A stretch of DNA of 64,000 nucleotides from Phoenix dactylifera (taxonomy: Eukaryota > Streptophyta > Magnoliopsida > Arecales > Arecaceae): positions 31,543,075 to 31,607,074 of the forward strand of contig NC_052392.1 in assembly GCF_009389715.1 (NCBI RefSeq), given 5' to 3'. Below are positions 35,374 through 47,069 of the stretch, one piece after another. How positions within the stretch are numbered: the first letter of the stretch is position 1; each line of letters starts with the position of its first letter. The notes under the pieces were generated by a model that was not told where the DNA came from, made no database searches, and was given only the letters and a program-made list of their open reading frames with translations. Both the position numbers and the translations under genes were made by a program.

Positions 35374-35822
35374 TATCAAGTAGCCCTCCCACCCTCACCC
35401 CCCCCCCCCCCAGGCATGCCTCCTCTCTCCTATTATACTAATATTGTACAACCCATACTTCCTTATTTGTTGTCCTAAATATGGCAAGTGTATATGCATA
35501 GTAATAGCTAATTGTAACGTTTTCCAAACTGGCTCTTGGCAGAGCTGCTTGTATCCTTTATAATGGGACGATCCCCAGTGAATAAGATTGATTCCTTTTC
35601 CTCATATATTCACTTCATATCTATTCTCATGGTATCAGAGCATGGTTCTAATCTCTCTCATCATATCAGCCGGTTCATATTCGGCATCATATTTTGGTAA
35701 TTTGTGGCTGTCTTGAGCATGGTTTTCTCTTCTTGTGGTCTCTCCTTTTGTCGATTTGTGTTCGGCATTGCTTTCGTTTGCAGTGAATTTCTTCCTCTCA
35801 GCTTTTTTTCTCTCTTTTCCAA

Positions 35823-36950
35823 TGGAGAATCATCGTTATACTGTTAAGCTAGATGGTGACATTTACTTATTATGGTCTTCCTATTTTCAAAACTTCTTGG
35901 AAGGACAAGAACTATGGGGCTATGTTGATGGAAGTGTCCAAAAACCAAAAGATGGATCTATTTTAAAATGGGTGATGAATAATGCTAGAATAAAGACATG
36001 GATTATGGAATCTGTAGAAAGTTCTATAGCTGTAAACTTGAGTCCTTTAGTTACTGCAAAGATATGTGGGAGTATCTTAAACTAATTTTTCAGCAAAGTA
36101 ATGAGGCTCGATTATATCAACTTGATCAAGAGTTGAGTTCATGACTCAAGGTTCTAAAAGTGTGCAGGAATTCTATTCTGCAATGATACTGATCTGGAAT
36201 GAGATGGATATGATTGATGCTGACATTCCTGAAGCTATTGTCGAAATTGTTCGCAGATTACGGCGTTGTTCTCATTCTCGTCAGTTTCTAATGAAATTGA
36301 GATCAGAGTTCAAGCATGTCAGGGTATCCATACTCAATCATGGAAGAAGTGTTGACCTTGACAAAATGGTTATTGAATTACTTGCAGAAGAGACTCGTTT
36401 GAAATCTCTTTCCTCTATTTTGCTTAAAGATGCATCTCTTGATGCCACTCTTGTTGCTAGTATATACAGAGGAAAGGAGCATGACATGAGCAAGGTTGAA
36501 TGCTACTCATATCATGAATTGGGGCACTTAGCGAGTCATTGCAAGAAGAGGGTTACAAATATCAACACTAATCTCTTCTGTAGGTATTGCAAAGAGAGAA
36601 GACATTTGATTAAACAATGCAAGAAGTGGCCTCCATGCAGAGAACCATCCAAAGCATATGCTGCCTTTCCAACTTCAAGTGTTGATCCATATGCTCAAAC
36701 TACTTCATCCGAGGTCTCATCTAAACCTTCCAATCAGTCTCTACTCGCACTAGATTTTCTCCAACAAGTCATACAAGCTCTTCATGCTTCTGGTTTTGGT
36801 AAGCTTAATACTAAAACTTCTTGGATCTTAGACTCTGGTGTTACACACCACATGACTGAAAATTTAGATCTATTCAAGAAAACAGTGCCAAATGATAAAG
36901 ATGAGAGAATCCTTGTTGCCAATGGACAATCCCTTGATGTCAAAAAATTA
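35823..36950 (+). pseudogene. Copia gag and protease region, broken
   Basis: The reading starts MENHRYTVKLDG and has copia gag features (YFQNFLEGQELWGYVDG). Frame breaks occur near 36055 and 36135; the frame then continues from 36141. One zinc knuckle has lost its second cysteine (CYSYHELGHLASHC); a second Cys-x2-Cys-type motif follows (CRYCKERRHLIKQC). The protease motif reads DSGV (36832-36843) where DSGA is usual. It cannot make a normal Gag. Confidence 0.85.
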
Positions 36951-37051
36951 GTTCATTATCAATTCCTCTTTCTGACTCATCTTCTTTATTTCTTTCCCAT
37001 GTATTATATGTGCCCAAGCTATCTGCTTATTTGATTTAAATTAGTCAACTT

Positions 37052-38062
37052 GTGAAACAAAATTACCTCATCTCATTTTCTTCCATTGGTTGTGTAGTAC
37101 AGGACCTGCGGACCACAAAGGTGATTGGGAGAGGCCGTAAAAATGGGGAACTCTTTGTGTTGGACTTCAAAACATCATCAACTTCTCCTAGATGCTTTCT
37201 TGCTCCTTCTAGTTTTAAAATAAATTCTGCAAACAAACTTTGGAGGCTCTGGCATTATCATCTTGGCCATCCTCATGCTTTAAGTTTGAATTTCTTATTT
37301 TCATCTGGTGTTTTACCTGATACACTTACTCACAAATCTGAAATTAATAAAACTTGTGATGATTGTGCCCTGGCAAAAGTTCATACCCTACCTTTTACTA
37401 GAAGTATGAACCAAGTTGCTTCTGCATTTGATCTTATTCATTCCAATGTATGGGGACCTACTCGTGTTAGCTCATTATCTGGAAAATACTACTATGTGTT
37501 ATTTGTTGATGATTGGTCGAGATTTTCATGGGTATATTTTCTGCAGCAAAAATCTGAAGTTATGTAGGTTTTCAAGTATTTTCACGCTATGGTACATACA
37601 CAATTTAATAAGAGAATCAAAATTCTACGCTCCAACTCAGGGGGCGAGTACATGTCAAAAGATTTTGTTGAATATCTAGCTACCGAAAGAATTATTCATC
37701 AGAGAAGTTGTCCTCATCAACCCCAACAAAATGGAGTTGCAGAGCAAAAGCACTGGCACATCGTGGAAACTGCACGTGCATTGCGTCTCCATGCTTCTTT
37801 ACCGAGCATATTTTGGGCGGAAAGTATTTTGACTGCTGTTTACTTGAACTATCGATTACCTACTACTGTGTTGGGTAATATTTCTCCATTAGAAAAATTA
37901 TTTGGGCATTCTCCAAATTACAAACTGCTCAAAATTTTTGGGTGCACCTGTTATGTGCTGCTTCCTACCTCTGAATATTCGAAACTGGATGCCAAATCAA
38001 TTAAGTGCATATTTCTTGGATTTCAGAAACACAAAAGGGATATCGTTGCTTTGATTGGGTGA
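37052..38062 (+). pseudogene. Copia integrase region, broken
   Basis: It has an HHCC-type zinc finger (HYHLGHPHA then CDDCALAK). In the catalytic core the first acidic residue is lost (HSNVWGP where HSDVWGP is usual), the second is present (VDDWSRF) and the third is present (NSGGEY). A stop codon interrupts at 37565-37567, and the frame is lost after FLGFQKH near 38035. Confidence 0.85.
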
Positions 38063-38163
38063 ACAAAAAAATGAGAATTTTCAAAAATGTAGTCTTCTTC
38101 GAAAGTACCCCATACTTTTCCTAGTTTTCTACCTCTACTTCATCTGATTCTTTAATTGCTCCC

Positions 38164-39642
38164 GTGTCATCATTTTCTAACACCATGCAGAATTTTGAAA
38201 CATCTGAAAGAAGCAATGCAGTTCGCCTTGATATGCCTCCTCCAACACCAACTTGCGATGCAGGTGCTACTTTTCCAATTGATCCTCCACCACAAATACA
38301 TTCTCTGTCACTACCTTTACCACTTCGACATTCACGTCGGAATGTTAAACCACCAGATCGTCTTTCACTATTTTCTGTTCTAAATCCAATTTCCATTCCC
38401 AGATCCTACAAGCATGCATCAGAAAGTATGGAGTGGAATCAAGCTATGAAGCAAGAGCCAGAAGCATTAGAAGCCAATCACACATGGGACATGGTTCGTG
38501 CTCCTCCAAACCACCCTATTATAGGTAGCAAGTGGGTCTATTCAATCAAGCTGAGATCTGATGACTCTTTTGATCGTTACAAAGCACAACTTGTCGCCCA
38601 AGGTTTCAATCAAGAACATGAAATTGACTACGATGAGGTCTTTGCTCCAGTTACTAAAATGATCACCATTCGTACTTTAATTGCTATTGGAGCAACCTCT
38701 AATTGAGACATCTATCAAATGGATGTCAAAAATGCATTTCTTAATGGTGAGCTCTCCGAAACTGTTTATATGCGACCCCCTCTAGGATATCCAATTTCTT
38801 CACCACATCCAGTTTGCAAGTTGAAGAAGGCATTGTACGGCTTAAAACAACCACCATGGGCATGGTTTTCTAAATTAAAAGTTGTTCTTCATAGTGCTGG
38901 ATATAAGCAAAGCTACAATGATTATTTTTTATTCTATTCCAAAAACACTCATAGAAGGGTTTTCATTTTGGTCTATGTTGATGATATATTGATAACCGGA
39001 GATAATCATCAAACTATAAAGAATTTAAAAGACGTTCTTCACCAGTCTTTTCAAATGAAAGATCTTGGGTTAGCTACCTATTTTCTTAGATTAGAAATTT
39101 CTCGATGTCCCCATGGGTATTTTCTTAACCAAGGCAAATACACAAGAGATCTTTTTAATCTAGTTGGGCTTATAGATGATAAAACTGCAGATACTCCTCT
39201 TGAGCTAAATGTCAAATATGGGAGGACTGATGGAGATGCCATTGCTGATCCTACACTCTATAGGAAGGTAGTTGGTAGTCTCCTGTATCTTATAGTGACA
39301 CGTCTTGATATTGCTCATGCCGTACATATTATAAGTCAATTTGTTTCAGATCCTCGCCAATTGCACTTAACAACGGTACATCGAATTATTCGGTATCTTT
39401 GTTCTACTCCAACCTTGGGTTTATCCTATTTGAAATCCTCCTCTTTTGAGCTGCGAGCGTTCTCGGATGCAGATTATGCCGGTTGCAAAGATATGAGACG
39501 ATCAACTACTAGCTATTGTACATTTTTTGGTCACTTATTACTTTCTTGGAAATCAAAAAAGCAAGCCACGGTTTCGAAGTCCTCCACAGAATCAGAGTAT
39601 CGAGCAATGTCTTCTACGTGTAGTGAAATCGTCTGGCTCTGA
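38164..39642 (+). pseudogene. Copia reverse transcriptase and RNase H region, broken
   Basis: RT motifs are SKWVYSIKL, AQGFNQ, QMDVKNAFLNGE, LYGLKQ and VYVDDILITGDN with the catalytic DD kept. RNase H shows SDADYAGCKDMRRSTTSY and SKSSTESEYRAM. A TGA at 38704-38706 splits RT, and another stop at 39640-39642 ends RNase H early. Otherwise it is well preserved. Confidence 0.88.
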
Positions 39643-40170
39643 TGACTCCTTGGTGATTTTGGAGTTGCTTCTACTTCTCCCACTCTGCTATTTTGCGACA
39701 ATGAAAGTGCCGTAAAAATTGCCAACAAGCCCGTTTTTCATGAAAGAACAAAACATATAGAGGTGGATTGTTATTTTGTTCGTGAAAAATTTGAATAGGG
39801 CATTGTTTCACTACCACATATTTCTTCAAAGGAACAAATTGCTGATATCTTTACGAAGACGCGACCAAAGAATCGTCATAACTACTTGCTTAGCAAATTG
39901 ATGATAAGCCACCATCAGCTTGAGGGGGAGTGTAAAAAGAATATCCTTAATATACATTCTCTAATTGTTTTCCCATTATACTAATATTGTACACACTTCC
40001 TTATTTGTTGTCCTAAACATTGCAAGTGTATATGCATATATAGTAATATCTAATTGTATTTCCAAACTGGCTCTTGGCGCTTGTATCCTTTATAATGAGA
40101 CGATCCCGGTGAATAAGATCGAAGAAGATAGATTCCTTTCCCTCATATATTCACTTCATATCTATTCTCA

Positions 40171-40255
40171 TCTCTCTCGCTCTCTCTCTCGTTCTTCCTT
40201 ACATACGCATAGCACCGAGGCTTCCCTCTAATCTAAGTGACGCCACTACAACACC
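40171..40255 (+). promoter_or_regulatory. Remaining core promoter and leader of the 40256 subtilase
   Basis: After the copia 3' LTR ends at 40170, only a short CT-rich tract and ttccttacatacgcatagcac remain upstream of the ATG. The TATA-like element reads TTACATAC (40199-40206) where both other copies have TTATATAC. The upstream minisatellite is now 5-6 kb away. Confidence 0.6.
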
Positions 40256-42538
40256 ATGGCACTTCGGTTATCCTTCCACTATGTGTGGATGGCAGTAGCC
40301 ATACTTACCTCACGCATGATACCAACATCAGCTGAAGTTGCCACCTATATTATCCACATGGATTTATCAGCCATGCCCAGAGCCTTCTCAGGCCACCGCA
40401 GCTGGTATACCTCCGTCGTCTCTGCCGCCGCCACCACCCCCTCCGACTCGATCTCTGCAACCTCCAACCTCATCTACGTCTATGACAATGCTATTCATGG
40501 ATTCAGCGCTCGACTCTCGCCATTGCAGCTCCAACAGCTCAAGAGATCACATGGCTACTTATCGTGCTATCGCGAAATGCCGATGACGGTTGACACCACC
40601 CACACCCCCGAATTTCTCCACCTTAGTTCAGGTTCCGGTCTATGGCCGGCCTCCAACTATGGCGAGGACGTCATAATTGGGGTGGTCGACTCCGGGATAT
40701 GGCCCGAGAGAGAGAGCTTCAGCGACGACAGCATGACCGACGTGCCTGCCAGATGGAAGGGCGTCTGCGAGCAAGGTACTGCTTTCAGCTCCTCTGCGTG
40801 CAACCGGAAGCTCATCGGAGCCCGGAGCTTCAACAAGGGCTTGCTCGCTGCAAACCCAAACCTCACCATTGCGGTCAATTCCCCACGTGACACCGACGGT
40901 CACGGCACACACACCTCCTCCACCGCCGTCGGAAATTACGTCCCCGGCGCGTCCTTCTTTGGGTACGCACCCGGCACGGCCCAGGGGATGGCGCCCCGTG
41001 CGCGGCTGGCCATGTATAAGGCTATTTGGGACGAAGGAGCCGTCACGTCCGACATCATCGCCGCAATCGATCAAGCTATATCTGATGGCGTGGATGTCAT
41101 CTCCCTATCTCTGGGCCTCGGCTTCTTCCCCCTCTACAAGGATCCCATTGCCATGGCCTCCTTCGCCGCCATGGAGAAGGGGATATTCGTCGCGACCTCG
41201 GCGGGCAACTATGGCCCAGGCTTGCGGGTCCTGCACAACGGGACCCCCTGGGTCACCACCATCGGTGCTGCCACCGTCGACCGGGACTTTGCCAGCATCG
41301 TCGATCTCGGAGATGGCAGCTCCATCAACGGGCAATCAATGTACCCTGGAAGGCCACCTTCCACTAGGCATCATGCATTGCCCTTGGTGTTCATGGGGTC
41401 TTGTGGCAACAGGACCTTGCTGAAGAATGCGCGTCACAAGATGGTAGTATGTGATGCCAAGGATCTTGAATTCGCCACCTCTCAAGTTGAGTCCACTAAA
41501 GTGGATGCTGCCCTCTTCGTATCTGCTAAAGTGCACTTATATGTCAAATTCTCGTTTCCTGGGGCTATCATTAGCCCTCAAGATGGTAAGACCATCTTGG
41601 AGTACATAAATAAAAGCTCGGACCCGAGAGCCATGTTGAGATTTCGGGAGACCATCTTGGGCACAAAGCCTGCCCCCATGGCGGCTGACTACACCTCCAG
41701 AGGGCCCTCGGTGAGCTGCCCAACTGTGCTGAAGCCAGACATTTTGGCTCCTGGCAGCTTCATCCTAGCAGCTTGGGCACAGAATTCATCGGTAGGGTTC
41801 GACGGGTCTCATAAATTGTATAGCCCATTCAACATCATATCAGGAACATCCATGGCCTGCCCTCATGCAGCAGGCATAGCTGCAATGATCAAGGGTGCAA
41901 GGCCGGACTGGAGCCCTGCGGCGATTCGATCTGCGCTGATGACCACCGCAAACAATTTGGACAATACCATGATGCCAATTAGAGACATGGGGTATGCCGA
42001 TCGGCCAGCAGCAACTCCGCTGGCTATCGGGTCCGGTCACATTGAGCCCAACAGGGCACTCGATCCTGGTCTTGTCTATGATGCCAGCACCGATGACTAT
42101 GTGAGACTCTTATGTGCCATGAAATATACCAGCAAGCAGATAAAGACGATCACCAAGACCTATTCTTTCGATTGCTCTCATGCATCTTTAGATCTCAATT
42201 ATCCATCGTTCATTGCATTCTTCAATCCTAACAAGACTGCTGCTAGTGATGAGGTTGTCCAAGAGTTCCGAAGGACGGTAACGAATGTGGGAGATGCGGT
42301 GGTGACTTACAACGCCAAGGTGGTGGCTATGAAGGGGTTTGCAATTAGGATCGTGCCGGAGAAGTTAGTTTTTTACGAGAAGTACGAGAAGAAAAGTTTC
42401 GCTCTCATTCTGGTGGGCCAGATGGGGAAGAAAGACGATGAGGTGCTTCACGGTTCATTAAGTTGGGTGGATGATAAAGGGAAGTATGTGGTGAGGAGTC
42501 CTATAGTGGCAACTACCATCAACTCAACTCGATTGTAG
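40256..42538 (+). CDS. Subtilisin-like protease, SBT1.9-like, intact (760 aa)
   Basis: This is a secreted serine endopeptidase of family S8, single exon, of normal plant SBT length. Approximate layout: signal peptide 1-26; inhibitor I9 propeptide about 29-110 ([11 protein letters not shown]..); mature start near [10 protein letters not shown] (114). The catalytic residues are Asp145 (GVVDSGIWP), His216 ([11 protein letters not shown]), oxyanion Asn318 (TSAGNYGP) and Ser532 ([13 protein letters not shown]). A PA-domain region lies at about 335-470, and a C-terminal Fn3-like domain from about 650 ([11 protein letters not shown]) to [13 protein letters not shown]. The start is set by the conserved caccATGGC context and the signal peptide. 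All catalytic residues are intact. It acts in the apoplast; its substrate is unknown. The promoter is cut by a copia element 86 bp upstream, and the usual 3' flank is missing beyond 42557, so expression may differ from its siblings. Confidence 0.95.
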   Translation: MALRLSFHYVWMAVAILTSRMIPTSAEVATYIIHMDLSAMPRAFSGHRSWYTSVVSAAATTPSDSISATSNLIYVYDNAIHGFSARLSPLQLQQLKRSHGYLSCYREMPMTVDTTHTPEFLHLSSGSGLWPASNYGEDVIIGVVDSGIWPERESFSDDSMTDVPARWKGVCEQGTAFSSSACNRKLIGARSFNKGLLAANPNLTIAVNSPRDTDGHGTHTSSTAVGNYVPGASFFGYAPGTAQGMAPRARLAMYKAIWDEGAVTSDIIAAIDQAISDGVDVISLSLGLGFFPLYKDPIAMASFAAMEKGIFVATSAGNYGPGLRVLHNGTPWVTTIGAATVDRDFASIVDLGDGSSINGQSMYPGRPPSTRHHALPLVFMGSCGNRTLLKNARHKMVVCDAKDLEFATSQVESTKVDAALFVSAKVHLYVKFSFPGAIISPQDGKTILEYINKSSDPRAMLRFRETILGTKPAPMAADYTSRGPSVSCPTVLKPDILAPGSFILAAWAQNSSVGFDGSHKLYSPFNIISGTSMACPHAAGIAAMIKGARPDWSPAAIRSALMTTANNLDNTMMPIRDMGYADRPAATPLAIGSGHIEPNRALDPGLVYDASTDDYVRLLCAMKYTSKQIKTITKTYSFDCSHASLDLNYPSFIAFFNPNKTAASDEVVQEFRRTVTNVGDAVVTYNAKVVAMKGFAIRIVPEKLVFYEKYEKKSFALILVGQMGKKDDEVLHGSLSWVDDKGKYVVRSPIVATTINSTRL

Positions 42539-43576
42539 ATTGTAGATTGTAAGGAGGAGGGGCAAGCTAATTAGGTTTAGGTCAAATCAAACATATTTTT
42601 ATTGACCCGCACTAAATGTAGATGACCTACATATGGGGCGAATTGGGTCGAGTCATATTAGAAATTGCAAAATGTAAACCCGACTTGGTTTCTAAATGGA
42701 TTTAATTTTTTTTCGACCCTAAACCAACTAATGGTCTGTCGAAAACAGAATGGGAGAGATTTGATTGAGTTAGAATCAAGCCGGATCATGAGTCACCCCC
42801 AATTCATTTGCAGTGTCCTGGACACATCCAATGGCATCGCTCTAGATGTCTGGTCTCTAAGAATTCCTTGCAACAATGATCAAATTAAAAATGGGGCGCA
42901 TGGTAAAAATTGAAACGTCCATGGGTACAAGGGAGGATCTAGCTTAATCAGTAATTTATTTGAAATTATTAACTAAAAAGTGATCCCTAGATCAAAAACG
43001 ATAAGATATAGATTAATATCTATGTAACTTTGAGATAAATTATATGTCAAGTTAATTTCAATACAATCTTCTAAGAAGCTAATGTAATTAGTAGATAGGA
43101 ATATCTTCCCAAATTTGTTTCGCATAGTTTCATAGCTTGTATGAGACAAGTCTCATGGACTAAGACATCTTTAGGCCATCCCAATCTTTTTTGTCCATTC
43201 TCCCTTTGAAGACATCTAGTAAAATTGAGACATCTCATCATTTCTTTTCTTTCATCGTGGGCAATATTCTTCTTTACATTTGTTCCAGTACTTGCTAGCT
43301 ATAGTATGCTTTTGCTCAGCAGATACTTTGTTTTTTTCTTGAAACAATGCTTACTTGATACATGTTTTTTTGTTTTGGATGACAATTAGAGGAAAATATC
43401 AACTTTCATTTCATAGAGACGATGACATGAAGCTTATAAGAAATTGAAAACGTTACACATTAAAAAGCTAGGACATTCTTTTAACACTTTCTTAAAGGCA
43501 TTCTTTATCCAAAGTATCCAATAGGATTCAGCTAGCTTATGGGATTTAAAAATGATAAACTGTTTGATTAGTGAAG

Positions 43577-43905
43577 TTGGAAAGGTCACATACAAGGCCG
43601 GCGATGAACATTAACGTAACATCAACATATTCGACAGCAACTAGCATATCAAGGTTTGGAATCAACATATTCACATACAAGGCCGGTAATGAACATTAAC
43701 GTAACATCAACATATTCGACAACAACTAGCATATTTAGGTTTGAAATAAACATATTCATATACAAGGTCGCCGATGAACATCAACATAACATTAACATAT
43801 CCGACAGCAACTAGCACATCAAGGTTTAAGATAAACATATTCACATACAAGGCTGGCGATGAATATTAACATATTTGATAGCAACTAGTATATGAAGGCT
43901 TGAAA
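43577..43905. repeat. About 85-bp tandem repeat, four copies
   Basis: The word tacaaggccgg.gatgaacattaac recurs at about 43591, 43676, 43762 and 43846. Unit A (8670-8830) and unit B (22820-22945) have only about two copies, so copy number varies between paralogous blocks. Confidence 0.85.
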
Positions 43906-44204
43906 TTAAGCTTATAAATTAAAACTTCATATAGAGAGGCTGATTGGGAACCCCACCAAAAGAACAATCATGCCACTGATAGAAAATGGGACCAACAAAA
44001 GATAATCCCTGTTGGAAAAGTCCACTAGGGTTTCTTTCTTTTGCACCACTTTGATGCTCTCCAGTGTCCAATTATTGGTTACTAGATAGCGTTCTTTATC
44101 TAGATATGTCTCCCCTTCTCAAAGTAGGATTGTTGAGTCAAGTCTTGCGAAGCCCAAGCTCTTAACTGATTTATTGGTTCTGTTGTTTGAGGCTCGAGAC
44201 TATA

Positions 44205-44515
44205 ATTTCTAGTTCACTCTTAGCTAACCAGACAAACAGACATACATACATTATGTATACATATGGTGCTATATAATATTCGATAATTTTATATAAAATT
44301 TCTCTCATTAAGTGAATATCAGAAATGAATGAATAGGGTCTTAATTATAGGGAGACCATAATTTCTAGTTCACTCTTAGCTAACCAGACATGCATACATA
44401 CATACATACATACATTTTATGTGTATCTATAGTATTATATAATATTTGATAATTCTATAAAAAATTTCTCTCAATAAGTGAATATCAGAGAGAGAAATGA
44501 ATGAATAGGGTCTTG
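44205..44515. repeat. About 145-bp tandem duplication with acata microsatellites
   Basis: Two successive copies run from ataatttctagttcactcttagctaaccagaca to agtgaatatcagag, each with its own (acat)n run. The matching region in unit A (9125-9330) shows a partial version. Confidence 0.75.
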
Positions 44516-46485
44516 AGAGGGAGGAAAAGAAGAAAAACATAAGAATGCTAGAAAACAAACATATAAATGGAATAAAACTATTTTAGAAATTTATTAAGAT
44601 TAGGAAATTATGGGCCTAACTTGTAAAATTGATTTGGTTTGATTGTAAGGTTATCAAAAAAATTCCAAGATTGCTTGCATCAGGGCTCTAGCTGGTGGGA
44701 ATTACCAAAAGTCACATCTTATATGGTGGAGGTGGGCGTATCTTGTAACAAGACGAGACGAGCGGAGGTGGTCCCTCTGAAGGAAGATTGCTTGAATCAC
44801 GGCTCTAGTTGTTGCCTAGCGCTCGGTCAAAACTAAGGATTCTATTTTATTGCATATGTCATTGCTTCATGGAGGTAGAGTAGAAGAGGTGCTTTCAGAT
44901 CATATGGGCATCAAAGCAGCATACCCTACTTATTGATAATGCCATTGCTTTGTGACAGGGAGAGTTGGTCACAGACCATAAAGGCCAAGGGCAAGTGGAC
45001 TGAATTGATCAGTATCTCTTCGAACCGATCGAATGCGACCTAGCTGAACCCGAATGGGAATCACTCGGACTAACTTTGTATTGAAATTTCGACCTCTACT
45101 GCATTGCAGATCGGATACATAAATGCAGTAAATATGTCAAAGAATCCCATTCAATTGGAAGAGGGATGCAACCACTCGGCTATCGCAGTGTTTGTGACCC
45201 TCGAATATGGATCATCGAATATGGATACAATTAAGTGGCATGGTACATGTCTTTTAAGACTTATGTTGGGGTTGTTTTCGACTTGATTAGATTTGAAAAA
45301 CACAATGGATCGATAATAATAAGCCTTAATACGATCGAATGCAACTTAAGTTAAATTGAATCAGGATTGGATTCGAACTTTTGATTCCATTTATGTAAGC
45401 ACTGGAATAAGTCATGAGTCACAAACCTCATGAAACCTGACCTGCTGTTAGCCTTGGCTGCATCAAGGGTTTGTCACTTAAGGAGATACTTACGAATTGC
45501 AAATAGGTTAACTATAAGCTCTGGATAACCTGGCCCAGTTTTCAGAGTTCTAAGGTTCTGCCTTGTGCCTTGGCTATGCGTGTAGCTAAGGTGCAAACCA
45601 GGCTGGCTGTGAGTCATGCAGCGGGCTCCCACCTTTTTGTACGTATCCAAACTTTTTAGCGGTCCCAACTTGGACTATGTCCATGACGTTCCAACCGTGT
45701 TGTGTGAGTTGTTGCATGTCCAAAAAATAGGACAATCTAATGGTGATTGGCCAACCACCTTAGTTTTAATAGATCCTATGCACTCAAAGTCTAAGTTACA
45801 GTGAATTGATGTCTTATGGTCCGTTGTATTATGCTGCCAGCTGCAGTAGGATGAACAGAGAGACAGAGTCTGGACCACGAAAAACAGTAGTTTTAAAACC
45901 ATCTTGTGTAACTTCAATCAATTAATTATTTTAATTGAACAACACTAATAATTCTATGAGATTAGCATTCTTGATTAATAACTATATATGATTGTTATAG
46001 CCTAGTGATCTCTATTTTAAATGAATGAGATCCATAGATAGAGATAGAAATTAATGCAAAAGAGTATAACCACCGACAGAGAATGCCCCATGGAATGGAC
46101 TGAGCGAGTTAGTATCTGAAATATTTGTTTTCTTAATTCACCAAACACATGCATCATGTGCTAAATAATAATTTCTAGTATTGTGATTGAATTTAGAATT
46201 GAATTTAGAATCAAATGAAACTTTGAATTTAGAATTGAATTTAGAATCAAATGAAACTTTGTCATTGCTTCTTAAGTGTCGGCATATGGTTGATATGGTA
46301 TAAATGGAGCAATATATAAAATGCTACACACCACATGTATAACATTTTTATGTGAACTACATGTAGTAGTTACCTGATTACCGTCTTTATATTATTCCTC
46401 CAGATCACTTTTGGTTCTTGACTTGCAGCAATGTGACCCAAGGGACCCAGCAGCTGGGTGAATAGTATTATTCCTCCCCACTCCC

Positions 46486-46660
46486 CGCGTTTCACGAGAA
46501 GTATGAGAAGAAAAGCTTCGCTCTCATTATGGTGGGCCAGATGGGGAAGAAAGCCGATAAGGTGCTCCATGGTTCATTAAGCTGGGTGGATGATAAAGGG
46601 AAGTATGTGGTGAGAAGTCCTATAGTGGCAACTACCATCAACTCAACCCGGTTGTAGATT
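46486..46660 (+). pseudogene. Subtilase remnant: last codons fused to promoter block c
   Basis: The frame encodes the C-terminal end of the subtilase only ([20 protein letters not shown] to [13 protein letters not shown]), with the stop at 46656-46658. Directly before it is promoter-block sequence ending actccccgcg, which in the neighbouring unit lies at about 47480 ahead of a full gene. About 700 codons and the core promoter are therefore deleted. The 3' flank that follows is normal. It is most similar to the 47642 copy. Confidence 0.88.
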
Positions 46661-47060
46661 GTAAAGATGAGTGCCAATTACAATGTCTCCTCTTCTTGTC
46701 TTTGCCTTCCTATGGAAAATGTTGCAAGTTATTTACTAACCAAAAGTTTAATTTGCAAGAATAAAGAAAATTCCCCAGCAGAAACATATGCATTAATTAA
46801 TTTGTTTATAATCTTGCATTATTCCAAAATAACCACAATAAATGGCCCATTTCAAGAAGTGTTCTGCTATAAATTTGGAGCCAGAAAATCCTCATTTGAG
46901 AATGAGTTGCTTGTCGCGAATCATGACCGACCTCCTTGTGGACCCTTAATCTCTATGATTCATTGACGTTGCCTAGCTACCTTCTTGATAGAGACTTTGT
47001 TTGGTTGAGTGTCATCTTGAGATCCATTTTATTACAATGTATTGAGCATGGCCATTTAAG
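46661..47060 (+). repeat. Subtilase 3' flank, duplicate of 49925-50340
   Basis: This is nearly identical to 49925-50340, including gatgagtgccaattacaatgtctcc and cattttattacaatgtattgagc. A 99-codon ORF in it has a counterpart at 49934 but shifts frame between copies, so it is not a gene. Confidence 0.85.
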
Positions 47061-47069
47061 CACGATACT

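Larger units (their letters stand above)
35427..40170 (+). mobile_element. Degenerate Ty1-copia retrotransposon
   Basis: The 5' LTR is about 35427-35629 (its first roughly 43 bp are missing) and the 3' LTR is 39931-40170 (240 bp, TGTAAA to TTCTCA). The primer-binding site TGGTATCAGAGC starts at 35630. The polypurine tract gagggggagtg lies just before 39931. Gene order is gag, protease, integrase, RT, RNase H, as in copia. It sits inside the (CT)n tract of the subtilase promoter: left flank cctcctctctc and right flank tctctctcgctc are both remnants of the tract seen whole at 24440. The LTRs differ by many substitutions and indels, so the insertion is not recent. Confidence 0.93.
42555..46485 (+). 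repeat. Segmental duplication blocks a, b, c following the 40256 subtilase
   Basis: From aggggcaagcta (42556) this follows 21790-23340 (block a), then 9420-11653 (block b) and the start of block c, ending at actccccgcg (about 46485). It lacks the AT-rich left third of block a. A 36-bp tandem pair (gaatttagaattgaattta..) lies at 46189-46260. No gene is supported; a 65-codon ORF at 44639 is not conserved in unit A. Confidence 0.8.
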
